Shown here one piece after another: positions 1 to 7,572 of a DNA stretch of 64,000 nucleotides. The position numbers were made by a program, and so were the translations under genes. How positions within the stretch are numbered: position 1 is the first letter of the stretch; the number at the start of each line of letters is the position of its first letter. Below the pieces are notes generated by a model. It worked only from the letters and a program-made list of their open reading frames with translations. It did no database searches and was not told the DNA's origin. Origin of the DNA: a virus; the IMG/VR virus record IMGVR_UViG_3300034198_012786, positions 120,021-184,020 of that record. One strand, given 5' to 3'.

Positions 1-503
1 AGACGTATTAGCGCCTGAGTACCATTCTTACGAGCGGCAATCTTATAAAAGGAATTCGCTATTGAGTTAAACTGGAAAGGTCTATACTGTGCATTCGTTG
101 AATTCCACGGGTCACAAAGCTTAGGGCTTGATAAAACCCAGTGAGTGGAACATCCAACCGGCCTAACAGAATACACTCTACATGAATTCGTTTTCGTATT
201 CAATAAGGGACACGGAATTTTCATAACAAAATAAGAGTTCGCATCTGTTTCACTCACTATGGATTCATTCTTTTTACAGTCCTTGAGTACCTCTTGTAGT
301 ATCTTCTTTTTCTTTATTTCTCTATAGATGATTATAGCCTCAGCTAACGTCACATATATCTTTCGATAACAACATGAGGCACAGCCTTTTTTGCAGCTCG
401 GTTTTATTCCTGACTTAGTAAGAGACTCATATACTTTAGTGGAGTTATGCTCTACCAGATTTGCCCGAAGCTCTTCGACATTTTTAAATATAGGTAATTT
501 CAT
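1..503 (-). CDS. YkgJ-family Cys-cluster metal-binding protein (3' end beyond window)
   Basis: This reading frame begins at ATG 501-503 and runs off the window start without a stop. About 40 residues in, it has a CxxxCxxCC cluster (CKKGCASCC), and later it has IPCPLL, a Cys before VYSVRP, and GCSTHW. That Cys spacing with the 'C.vY..RP..C' block is the signature of the YkgJ/UPF0153 family, putative zinc- or iron-chelating proteins of unknown reaction. No strong ribosome binding site is visible before the ATG. A 10-bp inverted repeat separates it from the upstream gene. Family call fairly sure; function unknown. Confidence 0.75.
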   Translation of the reverse strand, partial: MKLPIFKNVEELRANLVEHNSTKVYESLTKSGIKPSCKKGCASCCYRKIYVTLAEAIIIYREIKKKKILQEVLKDCKKNESIVSETDANSYFVMKIPCPLLNTKTNSCRVYSVRPVGCSTHWVLSSPKLCDPWNSTNAQYRPFQFNSIANSFYKIAARKNGTQALIR

Positions 504-515
504 ATGGATACGAAT

Positions 516-547
516 GACCCCCTAAAGTAATGATACCTTAGGGGGTC
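516..547 (-). terminator. Inverted-repeat hairpin between H1-like and YkgJ-like genes
   Basis: A perfect 10-bp stem (gaccccctaa / ttagggggtc) with a 12-base loop lies just after the stop of the H1-like gene. No T-tract follows on the minus strand, so it may be a processing or attenuation hairpin and not a classic terminator. Confidence 0.5.
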
Positions 548-551
548 AAGT

Positions 552-1334
552 TTAAACTAAATTGGCAAGAGGAGCGGAGTTATCCGTCATTTTCTGAATC
601 AACGCATCAGCCTCTTCTTCGGTAGATCCCGGAACCGTGACACCGGCAGCGGACTTGATCGAATACGCGGCGTTAGCACCGTCCCCGGTCTTGACGTACC
701 GCGTGTCGTCCTTTAATGCATTATAGAGGCTCTGACGACTCCACTGACCATGCTTAGAAGTCACTCCAGCATAAATGGTCGCTGCGCTCAGGGGCTTATC
801 AGAACTGCTGATGACATCGTCGATCGCGGTCTTGAGGGGGACTCGAGACCCATTCGAAACCGATGAAGCCTCTGGTGCGTCTTTCGGCACAGATAACGTC
901 GTATCTTTTGTAGTAGGCGCCTTAACCGCTGCGACCACCTTCTCAGGCGTCTTAGAGGGCTTTCCTTCGGGCTTCGAAACCGGATTAGGGATAGCCTTCG
1001 GTAAAGATGCGACCGAGATATTTGAAAGTCCAGAGAGGAGTTTGTTCGCCACGCTGACCGACGCGTTGATTTTATCGATCTTCTTAGTCAAGGCTTCATG
1101 GGCTTTCTTAACCGACACGGCCTCGTTGTCGATACCTTTAATGATCCTCGAGATAGCAGCTGTTGTCTGTTTGACCTTGACAACCGTCGCTACAGCCTCT
1201 TTAGTCGGCGCTTTGACTTCGGCCTTGATTGTGGCCGAAGGTTTAACGACCTTTGAAGGCTTTGCCGATTTCGTCGGCGGTTTCGGAGTTACTTTCTGCT
1301 TGACTGTCTTTGCTGCCTTCTTGATTTTAGCCAT
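552..1334 (-). CDS. Histone-H1-like basic protein with C-terminal winged helix
   Basis: The protein has 260 residues. The first 60 or so are Lys/Ala/Pro-rich with repeated KPxK and KAPTK motifs, like the tails of bacterial H1-like proteins. A helical middle and a second AKAP-type linker follow. Residues from about 165 to 230 look like a HARE-type winged helix (PLKTAIDDVI, LYNALKDDTRYV). This architecture suggests a DNA-binding or nucleoid-organising protein. The start at 1334 is chosen because GGGGAT lies six bases upstream; a start at 1346 would place that site inside the gene. A conserved AAGTGTAATATTAT element lies further upstream. DNA binding is inferred from composition and fold. Confidence 0.7.
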   Translation of the reverse strand: MAKIKKAAKTVKQKVTPKPPTKSAKPSKVVKPSATIKAEVKAPTKEAVATVVKVKQTTAAISRIIKGIDNEAVSVKKAHEALTKKIDKINASVSVANKLLSGLSNISVASLPKAIPNPVSKPEGKPSKTPEKVVAAVKAPTTKDTTLSVPKDAPEASSVSNGSRVPLKTAIDDVISSSDKPLSAATIYAGVTSKHGQWSRQSLYNALKDDTRYVKTGDGANAAYSIKSAAGVTVPGSTEEEADALIQKMTDNSAPLANLV

Positions 1335-1365
1335 GTATATCCCCATTAGGTCATGAAGGACCTGT

Positions 1366-1380
1366 ATAATATTACACTTA
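1366..1380 (-). promoter_or_regulatory. Putative promoter element AAGTGTAATATTAT
   Basis: Read on the minus strand this is TAAGTGTAATATTAT, about 30 bases before the H1-like start. Nearly the same string (AAGTGTAAAAT) occurs upstream of the RecA gene and of the probable ssDNA-binding-protein gene. It may be a phage-specific or extended -10 promoter. Confidence 0.35.
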
Positions 1381-1386
1381 AGCAGG

Positions 1387-1566
1387 TCATTTTATCATTC
1401 GGCGTACGTCATTTATTGATATAATACCTAATTTTCTGCATATATACTCTTTACGGCCCTCATTGTTCTTTAAGACCGCTACCATTTTATTCAGAGATTT
1501 CTTCTCTGCTTCAGTCACGGCATACTTGAACAGTTCATTCCAGTTCGGTGAAATTGGCTTCTTCAT
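1387..1566 (-). CDS. Small hypothetical protein
   Basis: A 59-residue Lys-rich frame starts MKKPISPNW and ends DVRRMIK. I do not recognise it. An upstream extension to 1614 exists but would overlap the divergent gene at 1594, so the inner ATG is preferred. No clear ribosome binding site is present. It sits just upstream of the H1-like gene on the same strand. Confidence 0.45.
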   Translation of the reverse strand: MKKPISPNWNELFKYAVTEAEKKSLNKMVAVLKNNEGRKEYICRKLGIISINDVRRMIK

Positions 1567-1593
1567 GCACAACAGTACCGAGTAATGTGAAAT

Positions 1594-1761
1594 ATGACCT
1601 ACGATGAGTTGCATACCAAGCTTCTTGAGTGCATCCAGGACTACAAAAAGCTACATGGTTACGAACCCGATAAAATATCAGATTTGTTATCTTTTCTAGA
1701 TAAACAGTTAGTAAAACGTAAAAGTAAGGGAGCGAAATCTCTTCGTGGGTTAAATTTATGA
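1594..1761 (+). CDS. Small hypothetical protein, first gene of J-domain/nitrilase operon
   Basis: This 55-residue frame (starts MTYDELHTKLL, ends SLRGLNL) is helical and basic at its C-terminus. It is supported by its ATGA overlap with the next gene, because the ATG at 1758 overlaps its TGA at 1759-1761; this is the usual sign of translational coupling. The region before the start lacks a strong ribosome binding site. Function unknown. Confidence 0.55.
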   Translation: MTYDELHTKLLECIQDYKKLHGYEPDKISDLLSFLDKQLVKRKSKGAKSLRGLNL

Positions 1762-2072
1762 ACATTCACGACGCTTTTCGAAATATTGGTATGGATCCTG
1801 GAGTAATATTCCTTAAGTTATCTGTTATGACTCGAAAAGAAAAGTTGTCTGCAGCCGACGCAATTATGTTAGAGGCTAAAAAGAAGGCCAAAGCACTTAT
1901 GGCTAAGCATCATCCGGATAGAGGCGGAGATGCTGAAGCATTCAAGAGCGTCAGCGCTAGTGTGGATATGATCGAAAAGCATACAATGTCATTTAAGATC
2001 GGAATACAGAAGAAAATCGACGAAGCAGCTGAGAAAGCTGCAAACTCCGTTCATATTGAGATAGAAAAATGA
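1758..2072 (+). CDS. J-domain (DnaJ-like) protein
   Basis: The 104-residue protein carries the HPD signature of a J-domain at residues 52-54, in the context AKHHPDRGGDAEAF, preceded by a Lys/Ala-rich helix II and followed by helix III. J-domains stimulate Hsp70 ATPase activity. There is no Gly/Phe or zinc-finger region, so this is a minimal type-III J-protein, possibly steering host DnaK. It overlaps its neighbours by four bases on both sides, giving a three-gene operon ending in a nitrilase-fold enzyme. J-domain call firm; client unknown. Confidence 0.8.
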   Translation: MNIHDAFRNIGMDPGVIFLKLSVMTRKEKLSAADAIMLEAKKKAKALMAKHHPDRGGDAEAFKSVSASVDMIEKHTMSFKIGIQKKIDEAAEKAANSVHIEIEK

Positions 2073-2824
2073 GCATAATATCAGTAATACAGTATAAACC
2101 GCGTCTAGCATCTTGCGCAGCCGATATATCAGATAATTTAAGAAAAGCTTCCTCTTTGATATATCAGGCCGGAGAATTAGGTAGCGAAATCATAGTTTTG
2201 CCCGAACTATGTTTTAGTGGCTATGCTCACGTAGACTCAAGCGTCGTAAATACTCTATGCGAGCCTTGTGATGGTCCTACGTTTAACAAAATGTCGAGGT
2301 TCGCCCAGGAGCTCTCCTGTTACATAGCATATGGATTCATGGAACGACGCGATGATTCGCTATATAATGCTGCTAATCTAATCGATCCGAATGGGGACTT
2401 AGTATCTACTTATCAGAAACGGAACTTGTGGGCTAACGATTTCCTTTGGGCAAGCGTGGGAGAAGAAGAGCCCGGAATCATAAAAACGCCGCACGGAAAG
2501 GTGTCCCTGCTGATTTGCCGCGACATTAGATCGAAATCTCCACCACACTTAGGAAATAATCCTATTTTTTCGACCTCGAAACCTGACATCGTGTTGGCAT
2601 GTGCGAATTGGGGCAAATCAGGATTTCCTCCGAACAACTGGATGGATTTCTGCAAACGTAACGACTGCACACTAGCGATAGCGAATAACTATGGTGTGGA
2701 AGACAACTCAGGATACACTCTCGACTTCGGATGCGGTGGATCTTCGATCATTAGTAAGGATTGGCAAGTACATCGAAATGGTCTACGATTCAATGAAAAC
2801 TGTGTAGTCACAACTAGAATTTAG
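2069..2824 (+). CDS. Carbon-nitrogen hydrolase (nitrilase superfamily)
   Basis: The 251-residue protein has the complete Glu-Lys-Cys triad of the nitrilase superfamily: E46 in VLPELCFSGY, K117 in TYQKRNLW and C150 in LLICRDIR. The fold covers the full length. These enzymes hydrolyse amides or nitriles, or act as glutaminase domains. No synthetase domain follows, so it is a free-standing amidohydrolase, with omega-amidase-like or N-carbamoyl substrates possible. It starts inside the stop of the J-domain gene (ATGA). The substrate cannot be told from sequence. Confidence 0.8.
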   Translation: MSIISVIQYKPRLASCAADISDNLRKASSLIYQAGELGSEIIVLPELCFSGYAHVDSSVVNTLCEPCDGPTFNKMSRFAQELSCYIAYGFMERRDDSLYNAANLIDPNGDLVSTYQKRNLWANDFLWASVGEEEPGIIKTPHGKVSLLICRDIRSKSPPHLGNNPIFSTSKPDIVLACANWGKSGFPPNNWMDFCKRNDCTLAIANNYGVEDNSGYTLDFGCGGSSIISKDWQVHRNGLRFNENCVVTTRI

Positions 2825-2833
2825 GAGTCTCAG

Positions 2834-3163
2834 ATGAACATGGACGATAACTGCAATCCAGATGCATCTAAATCATTATGTGATGGTGACTGTTCGAACA
2901 ATATGTGGTTTATACAAGGAAAGTGTAGACTAGACCAACTCACCTACGATCAGGTGACATTCATTCTCCAAAGAAATCCGCATGCTAAAAATGATCTTTT
3001 AAGAGTCACTACTGATGAATGCTTACGACGGATGGCTCTGGAAATCCCTCTAGTCCAGTCGCAAATACAGCAAGACCAAAGACCATACAACGTAATAAAT
3101 AATCCTAAAAACACGCTGCCCTTCTACAAGCTCTTTCGTGGAAACCTGAATGGTGGGTTTTAA
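2834..3163 (+). CDS. Hypothetical protein with Cys-rich N-terminus
   Basis: A 109-residue protein with Cys residues in its first 35 positions (DNCNPD, LCDGDCSNN, GKCRLD), then a segment rich in charged and polar residues. AGGAG at 2822-2826 supports the start. It ends at 3163, immediately against the stop of the convergent guaA gene. I do not recognise a family. Confidence 0.6.
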   Translation: MNMDDNCNPDASKSLCDGDCSNNMWFIQGKCRLDQLTYDQVTFILQRNPHAKNDLLRVTTDECLRRMALEIPLVQSQIQQDQRPYNVINNPKNTLPFYKLFRGNLNGGF

Positions 3164-4687
3164 TCACTCGAGTTCGATGGTAGATGGCGGCTTTGTCGTA
3201 ATGTCGTAAACTACTCGATTTATTCCTTTGACCTCGTTAACAATCCTCGAACTGGTTTGTTCGAGGAATTCAATCGGCCACGGCACGCTGGCCGTCATTC
3301 CATCCTCGCTGTTTACAACTCGCAAACAAGCCATATAATCGTAAGTCCGACCGTCGCCCATTACGCCGACCGTGCGAATCGGCAGAAGAGCCGCAAAACA
3401 TTGCCAAGTCGTTTTGTCGAGTCCTCTCTTAGCCGCTTCCTCACGAACAATCAGGTCTGCCCTGCGAAGAATACTTAGCTTAAGCTCATCGACGGCTCCT
3501 GATATGCGGATCGCCAATCCTGGTCCTGGAAAAGGCTGTCGATCAATAATTTTCGAATCTATGCCAAGTGACCGACCTACTTCACGAACTTCATCCTTAA
3601 ATAGATAGCGCAGCGGCTCTAATAGCGAAAATTTAATGCCTTCTGGCAGTCCTCCCACATTATGATGACTCTTGATTACTGCGCTAGGCCCATTGGCGCT
3701 GGTACTTTCGATGACATCTGGATATAAAGTGCCCTGGGCTAAAAACTTATATTCGATGGAGGATTCAGCAACAAATCTATCGAATACTTCTATGAATTTA
3801 TGTCCGATGATTTTTCTTTTTTGCTCCGGATCAGACACACCTTGCAGGGCGTGCAGGAATTCTAAACCCGCATCGGTGCAATGAAAGGAACCTCCGAACA
3901 TTGAAGAAAATGTGCCTTCTATATCATGTCTTTCATTATGTCGCATAAGACCGTTATCTACAAACACACAAGTAAGCTGGCTTCCTATGGCTTTATATAT
4001 AAGAGCTGCCGTAACTGCACTATCGACTCCACCGGACAAAGCGCAAATCACGTTATCAGATCCAACAGTGATTTTAATGTCTTCAACCGCCTTATCGATG
4101 AATGATTGGCTCGTCCATTCGCTCGAAATTCGGCAAGAACGCACGAATTCCTTAAGGATTCTAGACCCGTCAGGTGTATGAGTCACTTCTGGATGAAACT
4201 GAATTCCACAAATAAGTCCACTAATATCTTCGGCAACCGCGAATTCGCAAGTGCTTGTAGAAGCAATTCGAACCCAGCCATTAGGAAGCTTGGTTACTTT
4301 ATCTCCATGAGACATCCAGACCTGAGAATCCGCATCAGACTTAAGATAATACTCTTCATCCGGAATCAAATAAGATAAGCCATATTCTCGCGAATCGGAT
4401 TTGGATACTTCACCTCCTAGAGACTTAGCCAGGAGCTGAAATCCGTAGCATATACCTAGAACCGGCACACCAATTTCTAGCAATCGCATATCGAGCTGAG
4501 GTGCGCCTGGATCGTTGACGCTTGCAGGTCCGCCAGAAAGAATCACTCCTCGAGTATCTTTGGTCAAATGTGGCGTTAAATCAGTTTTACACGACACAAT
4601 TTCACAAAACACGTTGAAAGACCTGATCCGCCTAGCAATCAACTGGGTGTATTGTGAGCCAAAGTCTACTATTAGAATCTTTTGCAT
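3164..4687 (-). CDS. guaA: GMP synthase (glutamine-hydrolysing)
   Basis: The enzyme converts XMP, glutamine and ATP to GMP. The full-length 507-residue protein has the class-I amidotransferase triad (C80 in LGICYG, H165 and E167 in FHPEV), the PP-loop SGGVDS at 218-223, and the C-terminal dimerisation domain ending KPPSTIELE, close to the bacterial KPPxTIEWE. All key residues are intact, so it should be active. It begins immediately after the guaB stop (TAAATG) and is the last gene of the HD-MazG-GuaB-GuaA operon. Phage-borne GuaA is uncommon. Here it would direct purine flux from XMP to guanine nucleotides. Confidence 0.97.
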   Translation of the reverse strand: MQKILIVDFGSQYTQLIARRIRSFNVFCEIVSCKTDLTPHLTKDTRGVILSGGPASVNDPGAPQLDMRLLEIGVPVLGICYGFQLLAKSLGGEVSKSDSREYGLSYLIPDEEYYLKSDADSQVWMSHGDKVTKLPNGWVRIASTSTCEFAVAEDISGLICGIQFHPEVTHTPDGSRILKEFVRSCRISSEWTSQSFIDKAVEDIKITVGSDNVICALSGGVDSAVTAALIYKAIGSQLTCVFVDNGLMRHNERHDIEGTFSSMFGGSFHCTDAGLEFLHALQGVSDPEQKRKIIGHKFIEVFDRFVAESSIEYKFLAQGTLYPDVIESTSANGPSAVIKSHHNVGGLPEGIKFSLLEPLRYLFKDEVREVGRSLGIDSKIIDRQPFPGPGLAIRISGAVDELKLSILRRADLIVREEAAKRGLDKTTWQCFAALLPIRTVGVMGDGRTYDYMACLRVVNSEDGMTASVPWPIEFLEQTSSRIVNEVKGINRVVYDITTKPPSTIELE

Positions 4688-5755
4688 TTAAATTCCGTAG
4701 TTTAACGATTTCTTAAATGAACTAAGACCGTGAACGTGAGACTCAGATAGTCCAGCGGTCGTGATTTGAATGAACTCGGCATTCGAACGAAGCGAGGCTA
4801 GATTCTTTGCGCCACAATAGCCCATCCCGCTTCTGAGACCTCCGACCAACTGGAATATCACGTCTTTTGTAGCGCCTTTAAGTGGAACCGCCCCTTCAAC
4901 ACCTTCAGGTACGAACTTTGTAGACTCAGACTGGAAATATCGGTCTTTAGATCCCTTGGACATCGCCGCTTCAGATCCCATTCCCCGATATGACTTGTAC
5001 CGGATCCCATCGGATTCGAACTCAGCACCTGGAGACTGATCGGTTGCCGCTAAGAGGCTTCCAATCATTACGGAATCGGCTCCTGCGGCTAAAGCTTTAA
5101 CGATGTCGCCTGAATGCTTTATGCCACCGTCTGCTATAACCGGAATATCATAACGATCTGCTACCGGTACCACATCCAGAATAGCGGTTAGTTGAGGTAC
5201 TCCAACTCCCGCGACGATCCTAGTAGTACATATCGATCCGGGACCGATCCCGACCTTGATCGCATCTATCCCGATGTCACAGAGTGCTTGAGCTGCCGAA
5301 GCAGTCGCTACGTTTCCGACGATCACATCGACTTCCGAATAGTCTCGCTTAATTGTCTTGGCAACTACCAGCACATTCTCCGAATGACCATGAGCAGAAT
5401 CTAAGACTATTCCTTTTATACCAGCCTTAATAAGCGACTCGGTACGCTTCCTCCAATCATCACTCACTCCTACCGCAGCACAGATCGTTAGCGAAGGATC
5501 GTAAAGCTTAACAGTCTGCACAAGTGATACTTGTTCGTCAATCGAGTTATTTTTGTGAATTACGCCCACACCGCCTAGTTGTCCTAGGGCTGCCGCCATC
5601 GCAGATTCGGTAACTGTGTCCATAGCGCTCGAAGAAATAGGTATGGACATGTCGATGTTCCGACTAAACTTCGTCGAAACATCGACACCACTCGGAAGAA
5701 CTGCACTGTGCTGAGGTACCAAGAGCACATCATCAAACGTCAATCCGAGCCTCAT
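4688..5755 (-). CDS. guaB: IMP dehydrogenase lacking the CBS regulatory domain
   Basis: This enzyme oxidises IMP to XMP. The catalytic Cys176 lies in [18 protein letters not shown], which matches IMPDH and not GMP reductase. The flap contains DRYFQ and [15 protein letters not shown], including the Arg-Tyr pair used by IMPDH, and the C-terminus has ESHVHGL. At 355 residues it is about 130 shorter than usual bacterial GuaB: the sequence passes from VKLYD near residue 86 directly to AAVGV, so the two CBS domains are absent. CBS domains mediate purine-nucleotide feedback, so loss should make the enzyme less regulated. Its ATG overlaps the mazG-like stop (ATGA). Confidence 0.93.
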   Translation of the reverse strand: MRLGLTFDDVLLVPQHSAVLPSGVDVSTKFSRNIDMSIPISSSAMDTVTESAMAAALGQLGGVGVIHKNNSIDEQVSLVQTVKLYDPSLTICAAVGVSDDWRKRTESLIKAGIKGIVLDSAHGHSENVLVVAKTIKRDYSEVDVIVGNVATASAAQALCDIGIDAIKVGIGPGSICTTRIVAGVGVPQLTAILDVVPVADRYDIPVIADGGIKHSGDIVKALAAGADSVMIGSLLAATDQSPGAEFESDGIRYKSYRGMGSEAAMSKGSKDRYFQSESTKFVPEGVEGAVPLKGATKDVIFQLVGGLRSGMGYCGAKNLASLRSNAEFIQITTAGLSESHVHGLSSFKKSLNYGI

Positions 5756-6252
5756 GATTTACCTATCTCACCGCCGTAGTACCCGGCGTTCGCTCGTTTA
5801 ATAACGATCTCGACTTTCTCGTTTACTAATTTAGTGAGATCTATATCTAGTACATAGGCCAGAATGTAAGAATATATGATTACGTCAGGCAACTCGCCTT
5901 TAACGGCTTCTAATATACGGACACGATCCCATCCATTCCGGAGACTCTTAACTACGTTGTTGGCCAGTTCTCCAGCTTCACCACAAATGCCTAGAGAGTA
6001 ATAAACCGCCGGATCTTGACCATACGCGGCCTTCTCTTCCATGTTTTTTGCCGCACATATCGCTTTATGCGACCGTATCACCGAGGTGAGGATGGGATCC
6101 TGCGACTGAACCCCCAGATCCTCGAGCTCCTTTTTCCTCGCTAACAGATACGAACGAACGGTCTCTGGTAACCCTCCATCAGGTATCTGGTTCATAAGGC
6201 GATCAAGTTCGTCAACTCGTGCTTGGACGACGTTTCTCTCTTCGATAAGCAT
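5752..6252 (-). CDS. MazG-like nucleotide pyrophosphohydrolase (MazZ candidate)
   Basis: The 166-residue protein has an N-terminal helical extension of about 60 residues, then an all-alpha NTP-pyrophosphatase core. The metal-binding EXXE(X)nEXXD pattern is visible as E92/E95 (GEAGELAN) and E120/D123 (GELPDVIIY). MazG-type enzymes cleave (d)NTPs to (d)NMP and PPi. In Z-genome phages the related MazZ makes dGMP from dGTP for PurZ. Here the gene lies between an HD phosphohydrolase and guaB/guaA in one operon, which favours a guanine-nucleotide role. General dNTP clean-up or ppGpp hydrolysis are alternatives. Confidence 0.82.
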   Translation of the reverse strand: MLIEERNVVQARVDELDRLMNQIPDGGLPETVRSYLLARKKELEDLGVQSQDPILTSVIRSHKAICAAKNMEEKAAYGQDPAVYYSLGICGEAGELANNVVKSLRNGWDRVRILEAVKGELPDVIIYSYILAYVLDIDLTKLVNEKVEIVIKRANAGYYGGEIGKS

Positions 6253-6260
6253 GATGGGTT

Positions 6261-6890
6261 TTACACTTCGCGGTTAGGGGGTACGCACAGAGCTTGCTCG
6301 GACATTAAATGATAGAGGTGGCTTAATTCTTTATCGTACCACTCAGCCGATTCATCTACATACGCAAACGCTTCTAAATCACGGACCATTCGTTTGATGA
6401 AGGGCGTTATCTCACGGTTCCCCCTGATCCATTCTCGATTCATAAACATAAACAAGGACGTGAAGTCTGCTGCTTTAATAATCGACTTCACATACTGTCC
6501 GCTACTCGATGAATAGATTCGATCACTGTCCCTCATGATCGACTTTAGAGCTTCCGGAAAATATCTAACGACCATCATATCCTCGGATTCGTCAATACAC
6601 CTCTTTAACTCCGGATTCGAGTACTTAAATGTTCTAACAACATCACCAGTAACACATTCAGCCAAATCGTGAGTCAACGCTGCTAGCATTATTTCCTGCT
6701 CCACATGAGACGCGGTGCCACCCTTATGAATGTGTCTGTGAATCAAAATCGCATATAGTGTAACCCAAAAGGTGTGAGTCGCCACAGACTCCCTTTGTAA
6801 CACCGGTATACTGTTATAACGAATCACGGAGTCTAATCTGCGAATGTCGCCCTGAATGCACCCTAAAAATTCGTCCCAGCTGTTAGCCAT
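6261..6890 (-). CDS. HD-domain nucleotide phosphohydrolase, YfbR/DatZ-like
   Basis: The 209-residue protein has the HD metal site: H39 (SVATHTFW), H74-D75 (LTHDLAEC) and D142 (KAADFTSL), plus the RYNSIPVLQRES block typical of the YfbR/5'-deoxynucleotidase family, to which the phage dATPase DatZ belongs. DatZ strips dATP to deoxyadenosine plus triphosphate in Z-genome phages; YfbR dephosphorylates dNMPs. The start at 6890 (MANSW) has AGGAG at 6896-6900. A longer frame to 7028 would read into the divergent gene. It is the first gene of the purine operon. The HD call is secure; dATP specificity is inferred from context. Confidence 0.85.
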   Translation of the reverse strand: MANSWDEFLGCIQGDIRRLDSVIRYNSIPVLQRESVATHTFWVTLYAILIHRHIHKGGTASHVEQEIMLAALTHDLAECVTGDVVRTFKYSNPELKRCIDESEDMMVVRYFPEALKSIMRDSDRIYSSSSGQYVKSIIKAADFTSLFMFMNREWIRGNREITPFIKRMVRDLEAFAYVDESAEWYDKELSHLYHLMSEQALCVPPNREV

Positions 6891-6895
6891 TTTTT

Positions 6896-6907
6896 CTCCT
6901 GCAGGAG
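6896..6907. promoter_or_regulatory. Shared palindrome carrying two divergent ribosome binding sites
   Basis: The 12-bp perfect palindrome ctcctgcaggag contains AGGAG on each strand. Each copy is correctly spaced from a start codon: ATG 6890 on the minus strand and TTG 6915 on the plus strand. There is no room between the two genes for ordinary promoters, so those must lie inside the opposite gene. Confidence 0.7.
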
Positions 6908-6914
6908 TATACAC

Positions 6915-7544
6915 TTGATTGGACCCGATATGAAAATACTTATCAGCGGATTCGAGCCAATTTACAATCTGAAGCGGACACCAAGTGGTGACTTGGTGTC
7001 CACATTTGTTTCGAACGAAATAAAGCAAACGGACGTCGAATTACAAGCTATAATTCTGCCTCAAATTTTCCGTCAAAACGCCCAGATGCTAATTAGGGCG
7101 ACAAAATCATTTAACCCTGAATACCTCATTATGTTTGGAGCCAGCGAAAGAGCTCGAGGTCTTAAACTCGAGAAATTCGCTCTTAACATTGAGGATTCAG
7201 CGATCGGTGATAATACTAAAATCCCAGTATATAATAGAACAATTAGACCAAACGCGCCTCCGGCTTTTGTAACTCCGGTAAACGTCGCAGACATCCAGGC
7301 TTCCTTACAATCTCAGTCGATTCCTTCGTCGATAAGCTACCATGCTGGTACTCACACCTGTAATAGCTTATATTACGAAATGCTATCTGCATATTACGAA
7401 GGCTTTATTAAAGCAAAACCATTGTTTGTTCACATCCCATATCCGTCTCAGTATGCGATTGTAGACGGGTTTGATGCGCCGCAGGATATAAACGTAATAG
7501 TAGGATATACTCAAATTCTATTATCAATTTTAACCACATTATAG
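6915..7544 (+). CDS. Pyroglutamyl-peptidase I-like protein (peptidase C15)
   Basis: The 209-residue frame resembles pyrrolidone-carboxylate peptidase: KILISGFEP at the N-terminus, E86 in LEKFALN, the catalytic Cys149 in HAGTHTCNSLYYEML and H173 in FVHIPYPSQ. C15 enzymes remove N-terminal pyroglutamate. The TTG at 6915 is chosen because AGGAG lies at its proper distance; the ATG at 6930 would give the more usual MKIL start but has no ribosome binding site. The gene is divergent from the purine operon. Phage C15 peptidases are rare and the substrate is unknown. Confidence 0.75.
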   Translation: MIGPDMKILISGFEPIYNLKRTPSGDLVSTFVSNEIKQTDVELQAIILPQIFRQNAQMLIRATKSFNPEYLIMFGASERARGLKLEKFALNIEDSAIGDNTKIPVYNRTIRPNAPPAFVTPVNVADIQASLQSQSIPSSISYHAGTHTCNSLYYEMLSAYYEGFIKAKPLFVHIPYPSQYAIVDGFDAPQDINVIVGYTQILLSILTTL

Positions 7545-7572
7545 GGCGGAAATTCCTGAATGTAATTGTTCT

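Noticed and set aside
775-1356. 193-codon plus-strand frame opposite the H1-like gene
   Set aside because: It is the antisense shadow of a Lys/Ala/Pro-rich gene: Phe/Leu/Thr/Gly-rich, without a ribosome binding site. The minus frame has a proper start and domain structure.
1535-1765. 76-codon minus-strand frame
   Set aside because: It overlaps the plus-strand 55-codon gene that is ATGA-coupled to the J-domain gene, and its sequence is not protein-like.
3164-6890. 7-deazaguanine DNA-modification (queuosine-type) pathway as an explanation for the GuaA/GuaB operon
   Set aside because: No FolE, QueD, QueE, QueC or DpdA-like gene is visible in the window. The MazG and HD partners fit nucleotide-pool editing better.
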